Part shown: piece after piece, positions 52,363 through 63,870 of the stretch | How the letters are laid out: each line of letters starts with the position of its first letter | How positions within the stretch are numbered: the first letter of the stretch is position 1 | Source of the DNA: Algoriphagus oliviformis | GTDB lineage: Bacteria; Bacteroidota; Bacteroidia; Cytophagales; Cyclobacteriaceae | Length of the DNA: 64,000 bases | Assembly: GCF_017254915.1 (NCBI RefSeq) | Contig: NZ_JAFKCT010000004.1 | Location: forward strand, 372,001 to 436,000 | Reading direction: 5' to 3' | Made by a program: the position numbers and the translations under genes | The notes under the pieces: model-generated | What the model was told of the DNA's origin: nothing | The model's database searches: none | The model's input: the letters and a program-made list of their open reading frames with translations, nothing else

Positions 52363-53160
52363 ATGGGACGAAGCCCAGAACTCCGCATATCCTTGGTACA
52401 GACCGACCTGCACTGGCAGGACAAGACGGCCAATCTCGCCATGCTGGAGGAAAAAATCTGGGGTCTCAAAGGCAAGACTGACCTGATCGTCCTGCCGGAA
52501 ATGTTCCCTACCGGCTTCAGCATGGAGGCTTCCAAGCTCGCCGAGCCCATGAACCTGACCGTGTGCAAGTGGATGAAGCAGATGGCCGCCCACACCAAGG
52601 CCACCGTCACCGGAAGCGCGATCATCTCCGAGGGCGGAAAGTACTTCAACCGCCTGCTCTGGGTCAATCCGGACGGCTACATCGAGCACTACGACAAGCG
52701 GCATCTTTTCCGCATGGCCCAGGAGGAAAAGACTTTTTCCCCAGGACCAAAGCTTCCGGTCTTCAACGTGAAGGGTTGGGAAGTCTGCCCCCAGGTCTGC
52801 TACGACCTGCGCTTCCCCGTTTGGTCCAGAAACACCTGGGAAAACGGCGTGGCCAGCTACGACTTGGTCTTCTACATCGCCTCTTGGCCCGCAGCGCGGA
52901 CTTCCGCTTGGGATGCCTTGCTGCCAGCCCGCGCCATCGAAAACCTCTCCTACTCCCTCGGGGTCAACCGCATCGGCACCGACGGCAACGGAATCCCCTA
53001 TGTCGGGCACTCGGCGGCCTATGATTTCCGAGGGGAAAAACTTGCCGATCTGGGCGAAAAAGACGAAATCCAAACCGTCACGCTTTCAGCCCAAAAACTG
53101 GAAGAGTTTCGGGAAAAATTCCCCGCCTGGAAAGACGCCGACGACTTCAATGTCCTCTGA
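52363..53160 (+). CDS. Nitrilase-family amidohydrolase (omega-amidase-like)
   Basis: The 265-residue enzyme has the catalytic triad of the carbon-nitrogen hydrolase family: Glu in LIVLPEMFPTGFS, Lys in EHYDKRHLF and Cys in CPQVCYDLRFPVW. The set fits YafV/omega-amidase, which hydrolyses alpha-keto-glutaramate and similar repair substrates. It follows def directly, the fourth gene of an operon with the hemerythrin-like gene and ruvX. Confidence 0.93.
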   Translation: MGRSPELRISLVQTDLHWQDKTANLAMLEEKIWGLKGKTDLIVLPEMFPTGFSMEASKLAEPMNLTVCKWMKQMAAHTKATVTGSAIISEGGKYFNRLLWVNPDGYIEHYDKRHLFRMAQEEKTFSPGPKLPVFNVKGWEVCPQVCYDLRFPVWSRNTWENGVASYDLVFYIASWPAARTSAWDALLPARAIENLSYSLGVNRIGTDGNGIPYVGHSAAYDFRGEKLADLGEKDEIQTVTLSAQKLEEFREKFPAWKDADDFNVL

Positions 53161-53179
53161 AATCCATTCCGCTTTAATT

Positions 53180-53206
53180 CCCCGACTTTACTCGGTCGGG
53201 GTTTGA
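53180..53206 (+). terminator. Weak terminator after the amidase gene
   Basis: CCCCGAC and GTCGGGG flank an 8-base loop and are followed by only three T. The TTTG that follows (53202-53205) may be the -33 box of the next gene, with TATTTTAG at 53224. Confidence 0.4.
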
Positions 53207-53317
53207 CACAAGCCTAATTTTCGTATTTTAGGCGCGAAAAATTCAGACCCTGTCCCTCTTTTTTTGACCGATGGCCGCGGCCAGCACCCAAAAAGCAAAC
53301 AGGCAAATCCTTTTTAG

Positions 53318-55564
<2,247 letters not shown>

Positions 55565-55570
55565 ACCAAG

Positions 55571-55597
55571 AAAAGCCGGCTCTGTCCGGCTTTTTTT
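55571..55597 (+). terminator. Terminator of icd
   Basis: AAAAGCCGG and CCGGCTTTT form the stem around CTCTGT, followed by seven T. Confidence 0.9.
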
Positions 55598-56866
<1,269 letters not shown>

Positions 56867-56871
56867 TCTCC

Positions 56872-56900
56872 AAAAGCCCCGAAATTTCGGGGCTTTTTTC
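56872..56900 (+). terminator. Terminator of gapA
   Basis: AAAAGCCCCGAAA and TTTCGGGGCTTTT form a perfect stem with no loop bases to spare, followed by more T. Confidence 0.9.
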
Positions 56901-56963
56901 GTTTTAAAAGGCAAGTGCACTTAGGCGGGGAAAAATCCCCGGCAAACCGTAAACCTCACGATC

Positions 56964-57584
56964 ATGTATCTGCCTTTCTTTCCCCTGAAACTCGTCGCCT
57001 TTCCCGGAGAGGAGCTCAACCTCCACATCTTCGAACCGCGCTACAAGGAACTGCTCTCCGACATCGAGCAAAGCGGCGGCACTTTTGGGATCTGCGTTTA
57101 CTTGGATAAGCTGAGCAGTTTTGGCACCGAGGTAGCCTTGGAAAAAATCAACAAGCGCTACGACGATGGGCGACTGGACATCCGGCCCCGTGGCCTGCGG
57201 GCCTTCCGTATCCTGAGTTTTGACAACCCGATGAAGGACAAGCTCTATGCCGGTGGCACGGTCTCCTTCCTCGGCGACGATCCCAAGATACCGGACTTCC
57301 TCCATCATGAGTTTGTTTTTTACCTCAAGGAGATGCTCCGTTTGCTCAACTTCCAGGGGGAATTTGATCCTGGCAAGGCTAACTCCTACACGTTTGCACA
57401 CAAGCTGGGGCTGAAGCTTGAAGAGGAGCTGGAACTGCTACAGATGGGATCGGAAAGCGCACGAACGGAGTTTCTGATCAGACATTTCAAGCGGATGATC
57501 CCGGTCATCAAAGCCGTGGAACAAGCCCGGGAAAAAATCAAGCTGAACGGCCATTTCAAGCACCTAGACCCATTGAATTTTTAG
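56964..57584 (+). CDS. Lon N-terminal substrate-binding domain protein
   Basis: The 206-residue protein starts MYLPFFPLKLVAFPGEELNLHIFEPRYKELLSDIEQSGGTFGI, which is the substrate-binding (LON/PUA-like) domain of Lon protease; there is no ATPase or protease domain. Stand-alone LON proteins are common in bacteria and have no settled role. The C-terminal helices (AHKLGLKLEEELELLQMGSESARTEFLIRHFKRMIPVI) resemble the linker of the full protease. Confidence 0.88.
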   Translation: MYLPFFPLKLVAFPGEELNLHIFEPRYKELLSDIEQSGGTFGICVYLDKLSSFGTEVALEKINKRYDDGRLDIRPRGLRAFRILSFDNPMKDKLYAGGTVSFLGDDPKIPDFLHHEFVFYLKEMLRLLNFQGEFDPGKANSYTFAHKLGLKLEEELELLQMGSESARTEFLIRHFKRMIPVIKAVEQAREKIKLNGHFKHLDPLNF

Positions 57585-57607
57585 AAATCGGCTAGAGCCA
57601 AACCTTG

Positions 57608-59419
57608 TCAGATACGCGTCAGGGTCATCAAGCGAAAGTCCATCACTTTTCCCTTTGGGATTTGCAGGGCTTTCAGCGACAGCTTGCCGCTGCCTTTGGA
57701 CAGGCTGATTTTGCCCAGACTCATCTTTCCCCACTTCTGCTCATAGGACTCCTGCCTCGGCACCCGATCCTCCTCGGCACCCACCAGCTGGGGAGTGAAG
57801 GGAGCGACCACCTTCCCTTCCAGCACATCATCGCCCATGCGCAGGCTTAGGGTGGAGCCCACGGCCTCTTTCTCGCAGGTGTAGTAGATCTCCACCTCAA
57901 ACTGTCCATCGGCAAGCACTTCCACCTCCCACGTCAAGCTGTCGCCGACAGAAGTCCAGTTGGTAAAGTAAGAGCTGTTGGGAAAGCGGTTGGAGCGCTG
58001 GATGTTACCATGCGCCACGGCGTCCCGGGCCGGCAGCTGGTTATGCTTGAACTCGGGGTGTCCCAAGGGAAAACTTCGCGTATCCTCCTGCGGCAGTTCC
58101 AGCGCGACCTCCGCAAGATGACGCTGCTTTACCTCCTTCATCTCGGCAAGCACTTTCGGAAACTGGCCGGAAACCACCTGATTTTGGCCGGGATCGATGC
58201 GCAGGTCAAAAAGCTGGTCTTTTTCATCCAGGAGGAAGGCCTCATTTCTCAGGCTTGCCTTTTTCTCCCAGTAGGAGAAAACATAGCGATCCGGCCAAGG
58301 GGCTCCGGCTTGCAGGATGAGCGGACTCAGGTCCTTGCCATCCAGCGGCTTCTCGGGGACGTACTTTATCCCGGCGAGCGAAAGGAGGGTTGGGAATAGA
58401 TCCATCGCACTCGTGACTTGGGACACTGTTTTGCCCGCCTCGATCTTTCCAGCCCACTGCACAAAAAGGGGACTTCTCACTCCCCCCTCGTCCACAGAGC
58501 CTTTCTTTCCCTTCAGTCCGCCATTCCATCGGTAGCCGTTTGGGCCATTGTCAGAAAGGAAAAGGATGATCGTGTCATCCAAAAGACCCGCCTCTCGGAC
58601 ACTTTCTATCAGCCTCCCCACGTTCCAATCGATATTCTCGACCATGGCCAGGGCGGCGCGGGTATGTCCTTGGTCCTCTTGCTCAGTATAGCGGTGGGCC
58701 GGCAGCGGCTTATCCCGAAAGCGCTCCCAATAAGGCAAAGGCACCTGCATGGGACTGTGGGGCGTATTGTAGGGAAGATAGAGGAAAAAGGGAGCTTCCG
58801 AATTCTCCTCCACAAAACCGATGGCCTTGTCTGTCAGGTGATCGATGATAAAGCCCTCTCCCTCGACAATCTTCCCATTGTGCTCCAGCATGGCGTCAAA
58901 ATAGTTGCCCCAATGCCCCGAGCAAAACCCGTAAAACTCCTCGAACCCCCGGCCATTGGGATGGTAGGGAAACTGCGCCCCGCTGTGCCACTTGCCAAAT
59001 CCGGCGGTACGGTATCCCGCCCTTCCCAGCACATCGGCAAGGGTGACTTCGTCGAGATCCATGCGCTCTCCTCCCTCAGAAGTGGAATACACGCCCGAGC
59101 GGAAATGATGCCGCCCAGTGAGCAGCTCCGCACGGGTGGGCGAGCAGACGGTACTGACGTAAAACCTCTCGAAGGAAACCCCATTTTGTGCCAAGCGATC
59201 CAGATTTGGGGTAGCCACGGCGGGATTGCCGGAGATACTGAGGTCTCCCCAGCCCTGGTCGTCGGTGAGGATTAGGATGATGTTCGGGCCTTGGCCTGGG
59301 CGCTCCTTTTGCGGAATGGAGTCCGCCTTTGTCACCTGCCACGGCAGTAGTGCGAAAAGGCAAACACCAAAAAACAAGCATAGGACCCGATGCGAAACGG
59401 GCTGATGATTTTTCCCCAT
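57608..59419 (-). CDS. Sulfatase with C-terminal carbohydrate-binding-like domain
   Basis: The 603-residue exported enzyme has an N-terminal signal peptide (LFFGVCLFALLPWQV) and the catalytic motif C92-S-P-T-R, whose Cys becomes formylglycine. Metal-binding residues are in ILTDDQGWGDL and FLSDNGPNGYRWNGG. Residues from about 450 onwards form a beta-rich extra domain (TWEVEVLADGQFEVEIYYTCEKE), which probably binds sugar. It is larger than the sulfatase at 12056 and uses Thr in place of Ser in the active site. Confidence 0.92.
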   Translation of the reverse strand: MGKNHQPVSHRVLCLFFGVCLFALLPWQVTKADSIPQKERPGQGPNIILILTDDQGWGDLSISGNPAVATPNLDRLAQNGVSFERFYVSTVCSPTRAELLTGRHHFRSGVYSTSEGGERMDLDEVTLADVLGRAGYRTAGFGKWHSGAQFPYHPNGRGFEEFYGFCSGHWGNYFDAMLEHNGKIVEGEGFIIDHLTDKAIGFVEENSEAPFFLYLPYNTPHSPMQVPLPYWERFRDKPLPAHRYTEQEDQGHTRAALAMVENIDWNVGRLIESVREAGLLDDTIILFLSDNGPNGYRWNGGLKGKKGSVDEGGVRSPLFVQWAGKIEAGKTVSQVTSAMDLFPTLLSLAGIKYVPEKPLDGKDLSPLILQAGAPWPDRYVFSYWEKKASLRNEAFLLDEKDQLFDLRIDPGQNQVVSGQFPKVLAEMKEVKQRHLAEVALELPQEDTRSFPLGHPEFKHNQLPARDAVAHGNIQRSNRFPNSSYFTNWTSVGDSLTWEVEVLADGQFEVEIYYTCEKEAVGSTLSLRMGDDVLEGKVVAPFTPQLVGAEEDRVPRQESYEQKWGKMSLGKISLSKGSGKLSLKALQIPKGKVMDFRLMTLTRI

Positions 59420-59491
59420 AGTATCAAAAAAGACTCAAAATATACGCCCACAGATCTGGTATGCCAAACGCCTACCGACCTAAGCCCTAGG

Positions 59492-59854
59492 CTACTTCAA
59501 TCCGAACTCGATCAACTCAAATCGATTGCCCCAAGGGTCGCGAAAAAAGCAGCGATCCCTTCCTTCAATGAGCGAAGAAAAAGCCACGTCGATCCCCTGC
59601 GTTTTCAGAAACTCCTTAGCCCCTTCCAGATCACCCACCTCAAAAGCCGGATGCCTGCCGGACTGGACTGGCGATAGATCTTCCTCCCGCACGTGGAGCT
59701 CAGCGTCTCCCATCGCAAACCAAAGCGCACCATTGGGATGGTCCCCGGGGATCTCCCGCAGCTTGAGCGTCTCCCCGTAAAAACTCCGGGCATCATCCCT
59801 CGCCCCCAAGGGAATACAGATCAGGACATGGTCTATTCGCTTAAAATCTATCAT
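59492..59854 (-). CDS. VOC-family protein (glyoxalase/bleomycin resistance-like)
   Basis: The 120-residue protein has a VOC fold: IDHVLICIPLGARDDARSFYGETLKL, ALWFAMGDAELHVREE, HPAFEVGDLEGAKEFL and RCFFRDPWGNRFELIEF. The metal ligands (His, His, Glu) are plausible. It is not closely related to the tandem VOC pair at 47.7-48.7 kb. The substrate is unknown. Confidence 0.88.
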   Translation of the reverse strand: MIDFKRIDHVLICIPLGARDDARSFYGETLKLREIPGDHPNGALWFAMGDAELHVREEDLSPVQSGRHPAFEVGDLEGAKEFLKTQGIDVAFSSLIEGRDRCFFRDPWGNRFELIEFGLK

Positions 59855-59935
59855 GGCAACTCTTGAAAAGTGAGAGTTTCCAAAACTAGCACAGAATCCG
59901 CTTCCCGCAAACGTGGCTTCTCCTATAGGGCTAAA

Positions 59936-59967
59936 AACAAAAAAGCAGACCTATCGATCTGCTTTTG
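59936..59967 (-). terminator. Terminator of the tRNA array
   Basis: On the minus strand AAAAGCAGA and TCTGCTTTT form the stem around an 8-base loop, followed by a T run. It lies directly after the last tRNA-Lys. Confidence 0.85.
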
Positions 59968-60040
59968 TGATCCCGCTGGGGCTCGAACCCAGGACCCATA
60001 CATTAAAAGTGTATTGCTCTACCAGCTGAGCTACGGAATC
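59968..60040 (-). tRNA. tRNA-Lys (anticodon TTT), copy 1
   Basis: The 73-base sequence folds fully: acceptor GATTCCG/CGGGATC (one T-G pair), D arm GCTCAGCTGGTAGAGC, anticodon arm ATACA-CTTTTAA-TGTAT, T arm CTGGGTTCGAGCCCCAG. It is identical to the copy at 60411-60483. CCA is not encoded. Confidence 0.97.
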
Positions 60041-60090
60041 CAATTTCTACAAACAAAAAGCGGAACGTAATTCCGCTCATTTTTTTTTTG

Positions 60091-60164
60091 TGATCCGCTT
60101 AGGATTCGAACCTAAGACCTACTGCTTAGAAGGCAGTTGCTCTATCCAGCTGAGCTAGCGGACC
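60091..60164 (-). tRNA. tRNA-Arg (anticodon TCT)
   Basis: The acceptor GGTCCGC/GCGGATC has one G-T pair, the D arm is GCTCAGCTGGATAGAGC, the anticodon arm ACTGC-CTTCTAA-GCAGT gives TCT, and the T arm is TTAGGTTCGAATCCTAA. It is the second-last gene of the array. Confidence 0.97.
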
Positions 60165-60192
60165 TGGACGACTATCTCTAGTCAAAATTAAG

Positions 60193-60266
60193 TCGGGGTG
60201 GCAGGATTCGAACCTACGACCTCCACATCCCAAATGTGGCGCGATACCGGGCTACGCTACACCCCG
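60193..60266 (-). tRNA. tRNA-Pro (anticodon TGG)
   Basis: The acceptor CGGGGTG/CACCCCG is perfect, the D arm is GCGTAGCCCGGTATCGCG, the anticodon arm CCACA-TTTGGGA-TGTGG gives TGG, and the T arm is GTAGGTTCGAATCCTGC. It is the intact relative of the pseudogene just upstream. Confidence 0.97.
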
Positions 60267-60302
60267 AAACTTTTTTAAGAATTTTTCCAACCGACACGTT
60301 TG

Positions 60303-60375
60303 CCAATTGAGGGATTCGAACCTACGGACTTCCCGATTCCTATCGGGACGAGATACCGGGCTACGCTACACCCCG
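60303..60375 (-). pseudogene. Broken tRNA-Pro copy
   Basis: The 5' half (acceptor CGGGGTG and D arm GCGTAGCCCGGTATC) matches tRNA-Pro. The anticodon arm is replaced by TCCCGATAGGAATCGGGA, a hairpin that does not leave a 7-base loop. The T stem is disrupted and the 3' acceptor strand CACCCCG is missing (CCTCAATTG instead). A D-stem pair is also lost. It cannot form a normal tRNA. Confidence 0.8.
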
Positions 60376-60410
60376 AAACTTTACTTTTTCACTCCTTGCG
60401 AGTAAACTTG

Positions 60411-60483
60411 TGATCCCGCTGGGGCTCGAACCCAGGACCCATACATTAAAAGTGTATTGCTCTACCAGCTGAGCTACGGAATC
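60411..60483 (-). tRNA. tRNA-Lys (anticodon TTT), copy 2
   Basis: This is identical over all 73 bases to the copy at 59968-60040. It is the first gene of the array, about 100 bases after the putative promoter. Confidence 0.97.
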
Positions 60484-60593
60484 GGACCTTTATCTATTCA
60501 GGGCTACTTTTTAGCCCTTTTTCTCAAATCTTAAATCTTCCAATTTGGCTTCCTGGCCTTGCTTTTTGCCAGATCATTGCCGTAATTGGACTG

Positions 60594-60624
60594 CAAATTT
60601 ATGACTCTGATTTCTAAATGCCAA
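60594..60624 (-). promoter_or_regulatory. Promoter of the tRNA array
   Basis: On the minus strand TTG (60624-60622) is followed after 20 bp by TAAATTTG (60601-60594), an exact match to TAnnTTTG. It overlaps the start of the divergent TPR gene. Confidence 0.6.
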
Positions 60625-61343
60625 GCCTCAAATCAATCTTTCTGACAAAACTTTCTATATTTTTTCTCCTGTTTTTACAAAGTATTCATTGTCAGGCCAA
60701 TGTACCGCAACTTCTGGTAGCAGATTCTTTGTTTCAGCAAAGAAGCTACAAAGAAGCCATGGAAATCTACCAGACCAACTACCAGCTGGGAATCTATTCG
60801 CCTTCGATGCTGCTGAAAATGGCCTTCATTTCTGAGGGAATCGGAGACAAGGAAAACGCCACCCTTTACCTCTCCAAGTACTACGACCTCAGCCCAAATC
60901 CGCAGACCATCACCAAAATCAAGAGTCTGACCGGCCAATCCGAATTGGTAGGCTATCAGGTCAGCGACGGAATGCGCTTCGTCCTCTTTCTGGTGGAGTT
61001 TAAGGAAATTATCGTGGGGGCACTCACGCTCTTCCTAATCATTTCGCTGATTTTCCTTTGGTCCAAAGGCAACAAGCTGACAGAGGCAAGGTTCTATTGG
61101 CCCTCGGTGATCCTGATTACGCTCATCTTTGCCACCAACAACTTCCTCAAAGCCCAAAACGCCGCGCTGGTCACCAACAGCCCCACGCTGATCGTATCCC
61201 AGCCCAGCGCAGGCGGAGAACTGGTGGATCTCGTAGAGCCCGGTCATCGGGTCAAAATACGGGCCTCCAAGGATATCTGGTACGAGGTAGAATGGAAAGA
61301 GAAGACGGCCTACATCCGCAAGGACAACGTCACAAGACTCTAG
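60618..61343 (+). CDS. TPR and SH3-like membrane protein (BatE-like)
   Basis: The 241-residue protein has a signal peptide (IFFLLFLQSIHCQA), a TPR-like segment (LLVADSLFQQRSYKEAMEIYQTNYQLG), two membrane helices (EIIVGALTLFLIISLIFLW and FYWPSVILITLIFATNNF) and a C-terminal SH3-like domain (LIVSQPSAGGELVDLVEPGHRVKIRASKDIWYEVEWKEKTAYIRKDNV). The layout matches BatE proteins of Bacteroidota, but no other Bat gene is adjacent, so the name is tentative. Confidence 0.78.
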   Translation: MPSLKSIFLTKLSIFFLLFLQSIHCQANVPQLLVADSLFQQRSYKEAMEIYQTNYQLGIYSPSMLLKMAFISEGIGDKENATLYLSKYYDLSPNPQTITKIKSLTGQSELVGYQVSDGMRFVLFLVEFKEIIVGALTLFLIISLIFLWSKGNKLTEARFYWPSVILITLIFATNNFLKAQNAALVTNSPTLIVSQPSAGGELVDLVEPGHRVKIRASKDIWYEVEWKEKTAYIRKDNVTRL

Positions 61344-61364
61344 CACAACCCGAGCACCCCAAAA

Positions 61365-61401
61365 ACGAAAGAAGCCCCGGATTTCGGGGCTTCTTTCGTT
61401 T
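61365..61401. terminator. Bidirectional terminator
   Basis: Perfect 16-bp arms (AACGAAAGAAGCCCCG and its complement) flank GATTT. It separates the convergent TPR/SH3 gene and DUF1080 gene. Its T runs are short and interrupted (CTTCTTTCGTTT). Confidence 0.75.
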
Positions 61402-62143
61402 AAAGTTTTTTGATCATCACGTTTCGGTAGTGAACCACATCTCCGTGGTCTTGCAGGGCGATCTTGCCCTTTTTGTATTTCCCAAAGCCCGGCATGTCCT
61501 TAAACTTGCTGTCGGCGACCAGCGCTTCCCACTCCGGTGTCCAGAGCGTGGTAGAGACGACGGTCACCCCGTTCAGGATAAGATCCAGTTTGCCTTGGTT
61601 GACGATCACCTCGGCTTGGTTCCATTCCCCGACCGGCTTGGCCATTTCCTGGCTGCTGATGATCAGGTCATAGAGATCTCCGGCGCGGTGGCTGATGATC
61701 TTGCCGTCAGGATGGCCGTCGTTGTCCAAGACCTGCATCTCCAGACCGGTCTGATAGGTACGCTCAAACTCCGGCGACTCATGCACCAAGAAGATGATGC
61801 CGCTGTTGCCATTCTGGGAGATTTTCCATTCCGTCTTGAAATGAAAGTTTTCGTACTCCTCATTGGTCACGATGTCGCCACCGTCTCCATCCGCCCAATT
61901 GGCCTTATTGGCTGCGTCGAGGAAAAACTCGCCGTTTTCCACCTTCCAGCCCTTGCCTACTTCTCCTCCACCATACTTGGACCAGCCATTGAGTGTCTGG
62001 CCATCAAAAAGGGAGATCCACTCCTCGGCAGGCGCGGCGACTACAGCCGTAGAGTCTTCCGCTGCGGCTTCTTCTGTTTTGGGAGAAGAGCAAGCGGCGA
62101 GAATCCCCGCCGCCGCTATCATCGATAGATATGTTTTTCGCAT
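61400..62143 (-). CDS. DUF1080 lipoprotein (3-keto-glycoside hydrolase-like)
   Basis: The 247-residue protein has a lipobox (ILAAC, Cys18), an Ala/Glu-rich linker and the DUF1080 domain: WISLFDGQTLNGWSKYGG, FHFKTEWKISQNGNSGIIFLVHE, TGLEMQVLDNDGHPDGKI and GEWNQAEVIVNQGKLDLILNGVTVV. Members cleave 3-keto-disaccharides made by Gfo/Idh/MocA dehydrogenases. The stop codon overlaps the terminator hairpin. It is the last gene of the operon. Confidence 0.88.
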   Translation of the reverse strand: MRKTYLSMIAAAGILAACSSPKTEEAAAEDSTAVVAAPAEEWISLFDGQTLNGWSKYGGGEVGKGWKVENGEFFLDAANKANWADGDGGDIVTNEEYENFHFKTEWKISQNGNSGIIFLVHESPEFERTYQTGLEMQVLDNDGHPDGKIISHRAGDLYDLIISSQEMAKPVGEWNQAEVIVNQGKLDLILNGVTVVSTTLWTPEWEALVADSKFKDMPGFGKYKKGKIALQDHGDVVHYRNVMIKKL

Positions 62144-62146
62144 TGC

Positions 62147-62569
62147 TTATTTTTTGAGAAGCAGGATGTATCGTACCATGTCCTTGGCATCCTCTTCACT
62201 GAGCGCAGGGTGCGGGGACATCATCACTTCACCCCATACGCCGGCACCGCCAGCGAGCACCTTGGCGGCCAGCATGCTCACGTTTTCCTCGGTGCTCTCA
62301 TACTTGGCCGCGATATCCGCGTAGGATGGACCGATGATCTTGCGGTCGATCATGTGGCAAGTGGCACAGTCGGAGTTCTTCACTTTTTCGATGCCTTTGA
62401 TGTAGATGGGATCGTCCTTGTATTTGTCTTCCAGGCTCATCTCCGGTGCTGGGGCAGCTGCCTCAGTCGCTGGCGCCGCGGCCTCACTAGACTCTGCCGC
62501 CTTTTCTCCTCCTCCGCACGCAAATGCCAGACCTGCGATTATTGCGAACATTAAATTGCGCTTTCTCAT
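62147..62569 (-). CDS. Class I cytochrome c, lipoprotein
   Basis: The 140-residue protein has a lipobox (AFAC, Cys18), an Ala/Pro/Glu-rich linker and a cytochrome c fold with the haem site CATCH (near 68-72), KIIGPSYADIAAKY and the axial Met in GVWGEVMMSPHPALSEEDAKDMVRYIL. It could take electrons from a periplasmic sugar dehydrogenase. The DUF1080 gene follows after three bases. Confidence 0.93.
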   Translation of the reverse strand: MRKRNLMFAIIAGLAFACGGGEKAAESSEAAAPATEAAAPAPEMSLEDKYKDDPIYIKGIEKVKNSDCATCHMIDRKIIGPSYADIAAKYESTEENVSMLAAKVLAGGAGVWGEVMMSPHPALSEEDAKDMVRYILLLKK

Positions 62570-62729
62570 TTGTTGGTTTCTAGGTTTTGTACTTGGTTTT
62601 TGAATTGAATAATTGGGTTTTGCCGATCCACGGAACTACTTCTTGCCTTGGGCCTTTGGAAGCTCAGCCCTTCCGGCAGGGAAGTCAGCGCATCGACAGG
62701 ACAATTTTACTATTTTTTTGCAGGGGCAA

Positions 62730-63782
62730 TCAAATTCCGAGGATCTTTCTGTTGAACGCCTCGTCTGCACCCACACCTGCGAAGTCGTCAAAGGCCTTCT
62801 CGGTGACCCGGATGAGGTGGCTGTCGATAAACGGCGCACCCTCTGCGGCACCCTGCTCAGGATGCTTGATGGCGCACTCCCACTCCAGTACCGCCCAGCC
62901 GTCGTAGTCGTACTGCGAAAGCTTGCTGAAGATGCCAGCAAAGTCCACTTGGCCATCGCCCAGGGATCTAAAACGGCCCGCTCGCTCTACCCAGCCCTGG
63001 AATCCTCCGTACACGCCTTGCTTTCCGGTAGGGTTAAACTCGGCATCCTTTACGTGGAAGGCTTTGATACGCTCGTGGTAAAAGTCGATAAACTGCAGGT
63101 AGTCTAGGCACTGCAGTACAAAGTGGCTCGGATCATAGAGGATGTTGGCGCGCTTGTGGCCGCCTACTTTGTCCAGAAACATCTCGAAAGAAATCCCGTC
63201 GTGCAGGTCCTCCCCGGGATGCAATTCGTAGCACACATCGACGCCGTGCTTGTCAAATTCGTCGAGGATCGGCAGCCAGCGCTTGGCCAGCTCTCCAAAA
63301 CCGGTATCCACCAGTCCTGCTGGGCGCTGTGGCCATGGATATACCGTATGCCACATCAGCGCGCCGGAGAAGGTCGCATGGGCCTTCAGGCCCAGATTGG
63401 CCGAGGCCTTGGCCCCATACATCAGCTGCTGGGTGGCCCATTCGGATTTGCCTTTGAGGTCGCCTTTCAGATTGGCGGGGGCAAAGCCGTCAAACAGCTC
63501 GTTGTAGGCAGGATGCACCGCCACCAGCTGGCCTTGCAGGTGGGTAGAAAGCTCGGTAATCTCCAGGCCCGCGTCGGCCACGATCCCCTTGATCTCATCC
63601 GCATAGGTCTTGCTCTCGGCGGCCTTTTGCAAGTCGATCATACGGGCATCCCAGCTGGGGATCTGGATCCCTTTATACCCTAAGTCAGCCATGTACTGGC
63701 TGATGTTTTTCAGGTTGTTGAAGGGGGCTTTGTCATCGGCAAACTGTGCCAAAAAGATTGCAGGGCCTTTGATAGTTTTCAT
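62730..63782 (-). CDS. Sugar phosphate isomerase/epimerase (xylose isomerase-like TIM barrel)
   Basis: The 350-residue protein has the AP-endonuclease 2-type TIM barrel: YMADLGYKGIQIPSWD, ELSTHLQGQLVAVHPAYNELFDGF, GVDVCYELHPGEDLHDGISF with a metal Glu, NILYDPSHFVLQCLDYL with metal Asp and His, KAFHVKDAEFNP and WAVLEWECAIKH. Such proteins isomerise or epimerise sugars and are frequently encoded next to Gfo/Idh/MocA oxidoreductases, as here. The precise substrate is unknown. Confidence 0.9.
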   Translation of the reverse strand: MKTIKGPAIFLAQFADDKAPFNNLKNISQYMADLGYKGIQIPSWDARMIDLQKAAESKTYADEIKGIVADAGLEITELSTHLQGQLVAVHPAYNELFDGFAPANLKGDLKGKSEWATQQLMYGAKASANLGLKAHATFSGALMWHTVYPWPQRPAGLVDTGFGELAKRWLPILDEFDKHGVDVCYELHPGEDLHDGISFEMFLDKVGGHKRANILYDPSHFVLQCLDYLQFIDFYHERIKAFHVKDAEFNPTGKQGVYGGFQGWVERAGRFRSLGDGQVDFAGIFSKLSQYDYDGWAVLEWECAIKHPEQGAAEGAPFIDSHLIRVTEKAFDDFAGVGADEAFNRKILGI

Positions 63783-63870
63783 ATAGTTACAATTTGGTTT
63801 TTTATCGACAATCTGGCTATGGACTTCAACCGTCCTGCAAGACTGCCTTTGGGCTTGAGTGTTGCAAAAA

